Positions 7,585 through 15,919 of a stretch of DNA of 17,011 nt are shown piece after piece; the first letter of the stretch is position 1; each line of letters opens with the position of its first letter. Made by a program: the position numbers and the translations under genes. Below the pieces are notes generated by a model. That model searched no databases, was not told the origin of the DNA, and was given only the letters and a program-made list of their open reading frames with translations. Source of the stretch: Hydnum rufescens UP504 (lineage: Eukaryota; Basidiomycota; Agaricomycetes; Cantharellales; Hydnaceae); contig MU129033.1 of assembly GCA_014904985.1 (NCBI GenBank), positions 1 through 17,011 on the forward strand. Direction: 5' to 3'.

Positions 7585-9400
7585 ATTCTCAAGGGGATGC
7601 CTCGTCTCTTCTCTCTACACCTTTGCGCCACTCCACAGCCGGATCATCAAATCATTCGTCTAATATCAGTCAGGCTGATCTAAAGCTTGCCGTTAGCGAC
7701 GAATTGCTAGGCAGTATGTCCGAATCCGATCAACTTGCCACCTCGAGTCCAGTATCATTGGAAATAATTCAAGACATTAAGAAACGTCTCCCAGCGTGGC
7801 TATCTGGCCTGGAGAGCCGGTTACTACCCAATCATAAAGACAATATTCGATCTAGTCTTCGATGCTTTCAACAAGGACAAGTCTTTGTACGATAACCATG
7901 ATTATTTATCAACGATCCGCATGACATAAAAGACTCGGTCGACGGCTCTGCACGTCTGAGGCCTGATCTGGTGTATGTGCCACGGGAGAAAGTGACGGGG
8001 AAGGATGAAAGCTTTAGGTGGGAGAGACATAGACATCATTATTGAGGTGAAGAACGATTGGCCTGACCTGATCAAGCAGGCAGCGACGCATGTTCGAGCC
8101 CTTTTTTGCTCGAACTGGACCGCGTCGTTCGCTCTTGTGATCGGAGTGAATCAGGGGTTAAAGTCGGCTCGTTTCATGTTCTTCCACAAGGTGGAGTGAC
8201 CTCATGCCAGAACTCCCAATAATCCCAAAGGCAGAGGACGATTCTGGATTCTGGGGCTTCGTGCGGATGATGAAGACGATTTTCGGATGGAGGGCGCCCG
8301 AGGAGGCTGGATTCATTCTGCGAAGAGTGGGCCAGGAGCCCATTTTCAGGGCCATCGATGTTCTCTCAAGCTGTACTTGCATACGATGACCTGCTAATCA
8401 AGTGGCAATTCTGATGAAGAAGCCGTCGGAATCGGGAATATCGACCCCGCAGCCGAAGATTGCACGCTCTTGCCATCTACGAGTCTGCAGAGCTCGAGCT
8501 CACAGACAGGATGGCTGGCCATGATACTCCTCATTGCCTCATATACAAGGACTCTTGGATTTCGGGCAATACAGTCGAGGCTAATGCATATCGCGCCGTG
8601 CGTGGCGAGTTTGGCGTCCCGAAGCTTTGGTGAGTTTTGCTTGACTTTAAACAGCAAGGGTCCAATACGTGCGCCCGGGCGACACAACGACTTGGCGATA
8701 ACTCGGACCTATTGAAGGGCACGACCGAGTGGAATCCTTCCAAAGACGACACCTCGTGGAAGGTAGAACCACGTGTGCACATTCGCCAGTACTATTCAAC
8801 GGTCGGTAATCCATTGAACAGTTGTGACCCGCCTCATGCGTTCTTTCTGAGCATCATCCATGCGATGATTGGTGCGTGGATGTATTCGCAAGCACCCCTT
8901 GTCTGTGCACTCACATTCGTTTCTGCGATTTATTATTCAGGCATTGCAACTTGGGAAATATATTAGCTGTGGATGAGGCAGCCATGGAGGATCACAAGAA
9001 AGTGTTCGAAATGTTGGTTCTTCGTCCTGTATAGGTTGAGTTGAAGAAAGGTGAAGTGCTTAAATGTCGTGGGAACCTTAACGACAGGGATCTGGCAAAG
9101 CCGATTGGTTCTCAGGGCGCCCGGAGCCAGGGAAAACAATCTCGGTGGGTAGAAAGGATCCACTTTCGCAATTGCCACCTCATCGGTTATGGATAATTTA
9201 AGGTACGGTTACCTTTATGTCTATTCGCCTCTTGGGGCGTTGGCTCATCGGCAACGATATTTACCACAACCCCAACCCAATGATCTTGAGTCTGGAGTGT
9301 GGGTGGCCCTGATTGGTGGACTAGAGAAAGCAGTGGCAAATGACGACGGGAACATGTCTGTGTCTCCGAGCTTTCAAAAATACATCGTATTGACATAGAG
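7581..9400 (+). pseudogene. FunK1 fungal-type protein kinase, pseudogene 2
   Basis: Blocks in normal FunK1 order, in changing frames. They are: an N-terminal helix region (SLEIIQDIKKRLPAWLSGLE, then IFDLVFDAFNKDKSLYDNHD); RPDLVYVPREKVTGKDESFRW; the FunK1 N-terminal domain core DIDIIIEVKNDWPDLIKQAA and ASFALVIGVNQ..ARFMFFHK (8020-8190); GFVRMMKTIFGWRAPEEAGF; ALAIYESAELELTDRM and CLIYKDSWISGNTVEANAYR (ATP-site Lys at 8547-8549); EPRVHIRQYYSTVGNPL...HAMIG (to 8871); a 69-nt GT-AG gap at 8872-8940; then HCNLGNILAVDEAAM, where the HRD part of the catalytic loop is deleted; NLNDRDLAKPIG (DFG region); and NDLESGVWVALIGGLEKAVAN (about 9270-9345). Frameshifts near 7845, 8025 and 8198, plus the HRD loss, rule out kinase activity. 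The C-terminal end after about 9400 is unclear. Confidence 0.82.
8872..8940 (+). other. Probable intron inside FunK1 pseudogene 2
   Basis: GTGCGT to TTATTCAG, 69 nt, pyrimidine-rich before the AG. It sits between HAMIG and the remains of the catalytic loop. It lacks a strong CTAAC/CTAAT branch site. After splicing the frame does not directly read the NLGNIL frame, consistent with a deletion at this point. Confidence 0.5.
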
Positions 9401-9598
9401 CGAAACGAAGTAAAAGTGTCCAGCTGAAGGGACAACCAAGAACTGACTGAACATCAATAGGTCTCTGCGTATTTGGATTGGGCTGCCCATCAACGAGCCC
9501 GACAGTATCCTTTGCCTCGTGCTAGGTAGAAACTTGCATGGTCAGGGGGCTCGCTTAAATACATACTCGATAATGAATAGTACTTAGGACTCACTACC

Positions 9599-9721
9599 CC
9601 GAGCGATGATTGACCGGAAGCCTTCTCGTCAGAGGGGTTGCAAGAATTCCTGGGGATGTTGAAACGGCCAAGGCCAGAAACGGCTAGTGACATAGGAGTC
9701 GCAGCTCGAAAGAGAAGGTAG
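9599..9721 (+). pseudogene. 3' end of an unassigned gene carried in copy B
   Basis: One frame reads PSDD-stop-PEAFSSEGLQEFLGMLKR and ends ETASDIGVAARKRR-stop at 9721. The last residues make a plausible basic C-terminus. Copy C has the matching DELQELLGMLKTAS at the end of the decayed frame 13447-14214. The segmental repeat therefore starts inside the last exon of another gene, which copy B brings as a tail fragment. Confidence 0.4.
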
Positions 9722-9754
9722 TCGTTACAAGGGGTAGTTATGAGTCTAGTATAA

Positions 9755-9766
9755 GCACCATGGTGC
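9755..9766. repeat. Perfect 12-bp palindrome GCACCATGGTGC
   Basis: Conserved at 14224-14235 in copy C. It lies just after the 3' end of the unassigned gene and is followed by a TACATACATG run. It could be a 3' processing or protein-binding site, or chance. Confidence 0.5.
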
Positions 9767-9790
9767 ATGTACATACATGTTATACTTCAC

Positions 9791-10129
9791 ATGCCGACAA
9801 CTGCAACCAACTACAAGTACATCTGTCCCTTGATCCCCCCAGTGGTTCAGAAGTGCACAAATAATTCAGAGTCAAGACGCGCACATCACGTCGACCTTGA
9901 TCTTCTTCGACAAGATCTAATCGATCATTATCCGAAGGTCAAGGCGATGCTGCCATTGTTCATGAGTGAAAAGGCCCCGGCCGAGGATGAGAGAGGCGAA
10001 GAGAATCAGTCGCTAGAGTCGCGATGGGTGAGGAATATCGGAACGTCGTATAAAATCCCCAAGCTTGATCGGCTGGGTCTGCAATGCTCATTAGAAAGTG
10101 AACCACGACGATCAAGTGCACAAGTTTAG
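9791..10129 (+). pseudogene. Unassigned frame in repeat copy B
   Basis: The ATG at 9791 opens 112 codons: MPTTATNYKYICPLIPPVVQ, HHVDLDLLRQDLIDHYPKVK, LPLFMSEKAPAEDERGEENQ, SRWVRNIGTSYKIPKLDRLG, ending SSAQV-stop. Copy A keeps the middle part (from 5689), but an inserted nucleotide near 5802 splits it, and copy C is shifted several times. Differences between A and B are largely amino-acid-changing on this strand, so there is no sign of selection. It may be a remnant exon of a lost gene. I recognise no family. Confidence 0.3.
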
Positions 10130-11080
10130 ATTTCGCAACACCTACTTGGCTGTAATACAAAGGCGAAGCGTGGAGCCTAGTACCATTCGGCGAATTGGAT
10201 GACTGTGATGGTGTCCATGGGCGAAAGATTCGAGCTGTGACTGACTTGGGATCACTAACCGTCATGCGAAGCCGTGCGTGGGTGCTGTTGCTCGCCAACT
10301 GATCACGTCGACAGTTGGGGCCGGGGCCAAGTTTAACATTACAGGAGGTAACGGTTAGGAGCGGAAAGACATGTCGGCGGTGAACATGACGTACTCACCT
10401 TCCGGTTCGATCGCCATTTTCAACCCATCCGAATCCGCCAGCTGTGCATTCGCCGCAATAACCCCAATATTATGGGATTTGGCGCAAGATATGGAACATA
10501 GGGATGTCCTGGATCTGACGTTGGATATCATGGGTTGATCGCACACTCGCGCACTGGGATCTAACAAAACACGTTAGATCCATGAGGAACGAATAGTGAC
10601 GAATCCGCACTATGGTCACACCAGGTAGATCGACAAGCATCCAGACCGATACCAAATAGGGCGGGACGTGATATCCTAACCGCGTGCTTAGCTTAGGACA
10701 TGCTACTGGTGTTCCCCAGTTTTAGTTCATTTCCTTCTCCCATTGTCTGGTGAAGGACTCGATGATGACTTCGCGACCGTTGAAGAACGAGTCCTGGTTT
10801 GCCGCGTTGACTCTAGTCGTCTAGGAAGATTGGAGCGAGGAGGGTGTGCGATGGGCAAACCTGGAGCGAACCCGGCGCAATGTTCTTGCAAGTGTCCCTT
10901 GGCGCTGCCCCTGGGCCGTCGGTGTGATTATGAGAGCGAGAAGGGTTCGGCGGATCATGGGATGAAGAAAGCGAGCCGGGGGTGTCACTGCGGCTGAAGG
11001 ATATCGGATTACCGGATGAAACCTAAGCCTCGTCAGTAAGGCTTGCGATACTGACCAGGAGCAAAACTACCGTAGGCCAC

Positions 11081-11104
11081 CGAGTCGACTAGCGAGTCGA
11101 CTAG
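11081..11104. repeat. 12-bp perfect tandem duplication
   Basis: CGAGTCGACTAG occurs twice in direct tandem. Copy A has one. Copy C keeps the first unit and the start of the second (GTCGACTAGCGAGT), which groups B and C together. Confidence 0.85.
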
Positions 11105-11366
11105 TTCAAACTTTATGATACCTACACAGTTGTAAATATAAAGGGCACGAAATTAAACCTGGATTGTTCGTCCATAGGCAAGGGATTCGAGTGCGTACAA
11201 ATCAAGCCGCAGATCGACTGGGTTGGGATCACTACCCGCGATGCATGAAGCACTATTGTATGTTCCTGGCGCCGAGAGATCATGCTGACATATAGAGTGG
11301 GGTACCGAGTAGGTGCTAATGGTTGACGTTGCAGAGCGCGAGTGGTCTTTCGGGGGCCCGGAGATT

Positions 11367-11424
11367 TGCGCATCATCCGCATCCGCATCCGCATCGCTGC
11401 GGCAGCGATGCGGCCTGATGCGCG
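11367..11424. repeat. GC-rich nested palindrome with CATCCG tandem repeats
   Basis: Contains about three CATCCG units. The perfect 12-bp inverted repeat CCGCATCGCTGC-G-GCAGCGATGCGG spans 11389-11413, enclosed by an outer pair TGCGCATCA (11367-11375) and TGATGCGC (11417-11424). Base composition is far more GC-rich than its surroundings. It sits right at the 3' breakpoint of copy B. Confidence 0.75.
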
Positions 11425-11682
11425 CATCACCGGAAACACTGGAAGTGGTTTTGGTGGCCAGCCAGCACTCCCTCAGCTATGTATAATGTTCCATTAAGCT
11501 TCTTTGGCATGCTAGGTCCCTTGGTGATAACAATTTAAAGGTTTGGAAATGCCGTTTGGGCTCGTACGACTCAGCGCTTTACCCTGTCTCTTACTCAAAA
11601 TACCACTCTAAACATTGGACAACACAAATAGAATTTCATGTCCCCGTGTCGCCCGGGAGTTCCTTAAGCTTACCTTGCTCCC
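11425..11682. other. No gene seen
   Basis: Mixed sequence between the GC-rich palindrome and the next decayed ORF. No reading frame of quality on either strand. Confidence 0.4.
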
Positions 11683-12205
11683 CAGGAGTTTGAGTGTTAT
11701 GTGCATCCACTTTCCGTGCCAGTGCGCCAGATTTCTGGATTCGCTTAAGTCACGTTTGAACATCAGTTCTATCATCACTGAGGTTTTGCTGGTTCCCCTA
11801 GCCCCCTAGGGTATGGCTTCACATTTCCCTGATGGCTCTCAACCATCTGAGTATCTACCACTGCGTGGTAGACTGTGTCCTCTAGCTGTGCCTGAATACC
11901 CAAGTATTTGCTCCTTCCGTGAGCCCATGCAGCTTCAGACCGCGATGCCGGGAATGATTGATTCATGCATGAGGGACTCATTTTGCCCAACCCACTATGC
12001 TGTCTTGCATCCACACTCATTTCCGCAGTCTATTTCTATTTATCCAGCCCAATCCTGTTAGACGCAACAACCTGATGGCAATTCCCACCTCTCCCATCAG
12101 CCAGCTGTCCCGTCGCATGCACAGTTCATGGTTTCGAATCCGTCTCCTGCACTTGTGAATCCTCCCACTGGGCTGGCATCTTCATTGCTCTCAACCGATG
12201 CATGA
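11683..12205 (+). pseudogene. Decayed Pro/Ser/Gln-rich ORF of unknown function
   Basis: The first frame reads QEFECYVHPLSVPVRQISGF, then a TAA, VTFEHQFYHH, a TGA, and GFAGSPSPLGYG. Near 11813 it shifts by one to SHFPDGSQPSEYLPLRG and continues to QSISIYPAQSC, a TAG at 12059-12061, then TQQPDGNSHLSHQPAVPSHA and VSNPSPALVNPPTGLASS, with a final stop at 12205. Composition (Pro, Ser, Gln, His) suits a disordered region such as the C-terminal part of a transcription regulator, but no DNA-binding domain is visible. Three nonsense codons and one frameshift make it a pseudogene. Confidence 0.45.
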
Positions 12206-12438
12206 TAACCGTCGTGCCAATCCACGCACCTTCATTCATAGTTTATCTGGATGGAATGGTGGAACCGCCATACATTCTTTGACTAATTGAAGAATTGGAC
12301 AATGCAAGTACTCTTTGCGAACTCTTAAGCTGTGGTCCTTACAATTTCCCCTAGGACGTACGGAAGTGTCTATGGAGTACGCAACACATCATGAGAGACA
12401 ATCCATGCCAGCGTGCAACATTTGGCCTAACGATCGAA
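12206..12438. other. No gene seen
   Basis: No supported frame. The segment precedes the FunK1 fragment and contains only short ORFs. Confidence 0.35.
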
Positions 12439-12720
12439 AATACCACGACGAGGACACGGTTCTGTTGTCGCTCTTCATTCGTGTTCGCTGATAGGAGATT
12501 GCCTGGCTTCGACCCTACCACGACCCGTGTCCCAGGAGATCCGACGCAATTCACTACTGTTCGCTCCCATGACAATGAGAAACCTAGGAAGTTCTGTCTC
12601 GGAAAGAGGACGTCTTTTGATCTTGATCTCTGACCTAGCGAGGCTACTATTTAGCACGGACGGCTGGCACCGAGGGTTTTACTGTATTTTCGGCTGCACA
12701 GAAAATCAACATCGAATGAG
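12439..12720 (+). pseudogene. FunK1-related fragment 3
   Basis: Aligns with 3690-4040 of FunK1 pseudogene 1, without its 113-bp extra segment. The best frame gives RFCCRSSFVFADRRLPGFDP, then TTRVPGDPTQFTTVRSHDNE and KPRKFCLGKRTS, matching TPGDPTHFIITIHPHHDSGKPRR of pseudogene 1 block by block. Another frame gives AGTEGFTVFSAAQK near 12670-12710, in the place of TRVFEAIE. Nothing resembling the rest of the kinase follows. It is an isolated N-lobe-proximal fragment. Confidence 0.6.
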
Positions 12721-12797
12721 GAACCTAAATCAGCTCCCTATCCGGTTCCCTTCTTTCAGTCGTACCGGCTGTGTATCATGGTTCGTCCAGTATTTGA

Positions 12798-13247
12798 GAT
12801 GGTTTAAATTTAATCTGTTATCCTGCTCTCAGACAACTCAGAATTGTCGATTCGATACCCGATCCTATAGTTGCCAAGAAGATGGACGATTCCAACTTTT
12901 GCCACTAGCACTTTCCCAGCAGTATTAAGTACTGTGCTCGTGTTTTGACGGCACTGTTTTCTTGGTTGGAAGTACGATCGCATGGGAAGATCTGAAGCAG
13001 ATTCAGCAAACAGCGGAACGTATCATCTTTACACGAGAATCCTCGCATCGAAGTCGTTCTTCACATCTCGCCTACGGATGGCGCATTCGGGCTGAAGCTT
13101 GTAAAATGGCGTGGTATCGTAGCATCCAAGCAGGAAGCCTGCGTGTCCAATGTTCATGCATCGCGGATTCCGAGGAGAGAGAACGTCACACAAGGAATGG
13201 TATGTCTCCAAGGTCGTTCAGATCAAATCGGTATGTTTTATGGATAA
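12798..13247 (+). pseudogene. Unassigned decayed frame
   Basis: A single frame stays open except for a TAG at 12906-12908 and a TGA at 12993-12995. It reads ALRQLRIVDSIPDPIVAKKM, SSIKYCARVLTALFSWLEVR, NPRIEVVLHISPTDGAFGLK, LVKWRGIVASKQEACVSN and ends at 13247. The composition looks protein-like and the last 84 codons are unbroken, but I recognise no domain. It might be the upstream part of the decayed gene at 13447-14214. An overlapping frame (96 codons from 12962) is also open, which lowers confidence. Confidence 0.3.
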
Positions 13248-13446
13248 CTTGACTGTTCTTCCATTGAAGATCCGTCACAATACAGCGTCAGCCTCTGGTC
13301 ACATTCGATTCTCAGATTGCGCCCGGACGATTTCTGGTGACTCTACAACCACACTCTAGTCTATCAAATACATGCCTGCCCTTCTGCTGTGGCCGAGTGT
13401 CCGTACTGATTTGATGTACTAGAATTGCGCATCAAGGACTTGCGTC

Positions 13447-14214
13447 GTGCTGACCGTTGATAGCTTATGGTCTTCACCGGTGCGTTGGGGATACGTTACT
13501 TCAGGAAATATTCTGCTGTCGCATCGGCAACGGAACGGGAATTTTGAAGGATCTTGGGTCTCTTTGGTGGCTCACCACGCGCGGATTTCCAACGGTGTGT
13601 ATCGCCTCAAGCCTACCCGGCCAGGGTTATTCTTGTGTTTTGGTGTCTTTAGGATCATTTCACTCAGCCAGTGTCAAATTAGCTGGCTATGGCTAATGCC
13701 GTGCAGTTCACCGCAAGCGTATCTGCAGGGTCTTAGCCATAAGTAAGCCAGTATTCTAGCGTTGTAATGCGAGTTTGTTGACCTTGCCTCCAGTGGCTGG
13801 TGTGCATATATTGGTCAAACCTACATGATCTATCAGTCCTTCGTTCCCCCGGCTCCCCGAGAGAGCGAGTAGCCCTTCGTTCTTGGGTGTGCCCCATATC
13901 CGCGCTGGTTTTCCCATTCGCAGACGTTGCCACACCATCGGACTATCACATTCCCTAACGACGTCGAACTCACAACTGCGGACGGCAGCGGACTGCATCA
14001 AAGTCAATAGCATACCCATGAACAGCAGAGAGAACTGGGTAGAAATAGCCCCTCACCCCCGAGTGATCTCAAAGTCGCAGCAAACGAGAAACAGACCGAC
14101 GAGTTGCAAGAATTACTGGGGATGTTGAAAACGGCAAGCCAGAAACGGCTAGGACATAGAGTCCACTCGAAAGAGAAGGTAGTCGTTACAAGGGTTAGTT
14201 ATGAGGGTGATTAG
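13447..14214 (+). pseudogene. Unassigned decayed gene, 3' end shared with repeat copies
   Basis: One frame runs the whole length with four internal stops (TAA near 13744 and 13765, TAG at 13870-13872 and 14008-14010). The most protein-like part begins at about 13786: SGWCAYIGQTYMIYQSFVPP, APRESE, stop, PFVLGCAPYPRWFSHSQTLP, NDVELTTADGSGLHQSQ, stop, HTHEQQRELGRN, SPPSDLKVAANEKQTDELQE, LLGMLKTASQKRL. The end reads into segmental repeat copy C, and copy B holds the matching tail. The C-terminal stretch looks helical. I recognise no family. Both TAG codons fall where Gln would fit. Confidence 0.4.
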
Positions 14215-14223
14215 TCTAGTATA

Positions 14224-14235
14224 GCACCATGGTGC
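14224..14235. repeat. Perfect 12-bp palindrome GCACCATGGTGC, copy C
   Basis: Same palindrome as at 9755-9766, kept intact in a copy otherwise full of small indels. Confidence 0.5.
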
Positions 14236-15874
14236 ATGTACATACATGTTATACTTCACATGCCGACAACCGCGCCTACTACAAGTACATCTGTCCTTGA
14301 TCCCCCAGCGGTTCTGAGGTCACAAATAATTCAGGGTCACGACGCACACATCACGTCAACCTTGATCTTCTTCAACAAATCTAATGGATCATTATCGAAG
14401 GTCAAGGTGACGCTGCCTTGTTCGTGGATGAAGAGGCTTGGCCGAGGATTGAGGAGAGGAAGGAATCACTCGCTAGAGTCGCAATGGGTGAGGCAAATAC
14501 CGAACATCGTATAAAATCCCCAAGCTCTGATCGCCGGCCTGCAATGCTCATCAGAAGTGAACCGACAATCAAGTGCACATGTTTATATATTCACAGCACC
14601 TACTTGCGTAATAACCAAGGCGAAGCATGGGAGCCTAGTACCTTCGGCGAATGGATGACTGTGATGGCGTCCATGGCGAAGATTCGAGTTTGACTGACTT
14701 GGATCACTAACCTCATGCGAAGCCGTGCGTGCGTGCCGTTGCTCGCCAACTGATCACGTCGACGTTTGGGCCGGGCTAAGTTTGACGTTACAGGAGGTCA
14801 CGGTTAGGCATGGAAAGACATGTCGGCGAGTGAACATTGACTACTCACCTTCCGGTTCGATCGCCATTTTCAACCCATCCGAATCGCAGCACCACAACCA
14901 CAAGATTATGGATTTGGCGAAGATATGGAACATAGGGATTGTCCTGGATTTGACGTTGGATATCATGGGGTTGATCGCGCACTGGGATCTAACGAAACAC
15001 GTCAGATCCATGAGGATACGAATAGTGACGAATCCGCACATATGGTCACACCAGTAGATCGACAAGTATCCAGACCAATATCCAAATAGGTGGGACGTGA
15101 TATCCTCACCGCGTGCTTAGCTTAGACATCTACGGTGTTCCCCATCTTCTTCATTAGGGGCTCCGTATGCTTCGCGACCGTTGAAGAACGAGTCCTGGTT
15201 TCGCCGCGTTGCACTTATGCGTCTAGAAGATTGGCGAGTGAGGGGTGTGCGATGGCAAACCTTGAGCACAACCTGTGCCAATGTTTCTTGCGAAGTGTCC
15301 GCTGGCACTGCCTGGGACCGTCGTGGTAGTGATTGTGAGAGCGATAAGGGTTCGGCCGGACTAATGGGGATGAAGGAAGAAGCGAGCGGGGGTGTCACGG
15401 TGGCTGAAGGATATCAGATTACGATGAAACCCAAGCCTCGCGTAAGATTGTGCAATACTCATCAGAACAAAATTAACTGTGGGCCACCAAGTCGACTAGC
15501 GAGTTCAATAGTCCAGAGTTTATGATAGCTACACGGTTGTACAATCTAAAGGGCACGAAAATTGAACCTATTGTCTTCGGTATAGCGTCATAGGCAAAGG
15601 ATTCGAGTGTGTACAAGAAACCGCAGATCGACTGGTTGGGATCACTACCGCGATGCATGAAGCACTATTGTGATGTTCCTGGCGCCGAGAGATCATGCTG
15701 ACATATAGATTGGGGTACCGGAGTGTGCTAATGGTGACGTGTGCAGAGCGCGAATGGTCTTTCGCGGCTTCCGAATGACCCCAACTTTCGAAGCGACCAT
15801 GCGTTTGCGTCGTGGCCAGCAATTCCTCTGACTTGTGACTCGTTTACTGCATGCGTGCGAGCCTGGAGCAGGCG

Positions 15875-15884
15875 GATAAAAATA
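15875..15884 (+). promoter_or_regulatory. TATA-like box of MSDPSPP gene, copy C
   Basis: GATAAAAATA, 36-45 nt before the MSDPSPP ATG and identical to copy A although the flanking bases differ (GGAGCAGGCG before it here against GGCAGAGTG in A). Confidence 0.35.
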
Positions 15885-15919
15885 TGCCGTTCTTCTCCAA
15901 GCTTCTTTCATTCCTCAAG

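Larger units (their letters stand above)
9599..11353 (+). repeat. Segmental repeat copy B
   Basis: Same unit as copies A and C. Its first 280 bp are shared only with C. Relative to A it has about 22 extra bp near 10730-10752 and a 12-bp tandem duplication at 11081-11104. It ends at CTTTCGG, 13 bp into a stretch where A and C continue with GGCTTCCGAATG towards the MSDPSPP exon. B instead runs into a GC-rich palindromic element, so it has lost the exon and its TATA-like box. Confidence 0.85.

Noticed and set aside
12128..12150. tRNA T-arm-like GGTTTCGAATCC
   Set aside because: No acceptor stem, anticodon arm or D-arm can be built around it, and it lies in the decayed Pro/Ser-rich frame.
13756..14019. 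87-codon minus-strand ORF starting MGMLLTLMQSAAV (possible small secreted protein)
   Set aside because: The hydrophobic start is short, there is no conserved pattern, and the plus-strand frame over the same DNA is more protein-like and extends much further.
2394..14214. TAG read as glutamine (alternative genetic code)
   Set aside because: TAG also ends good frames here (for example 9719-9721), and the same frames carry frameshifts and TAA/TGA stops. Decay explains the stops better.
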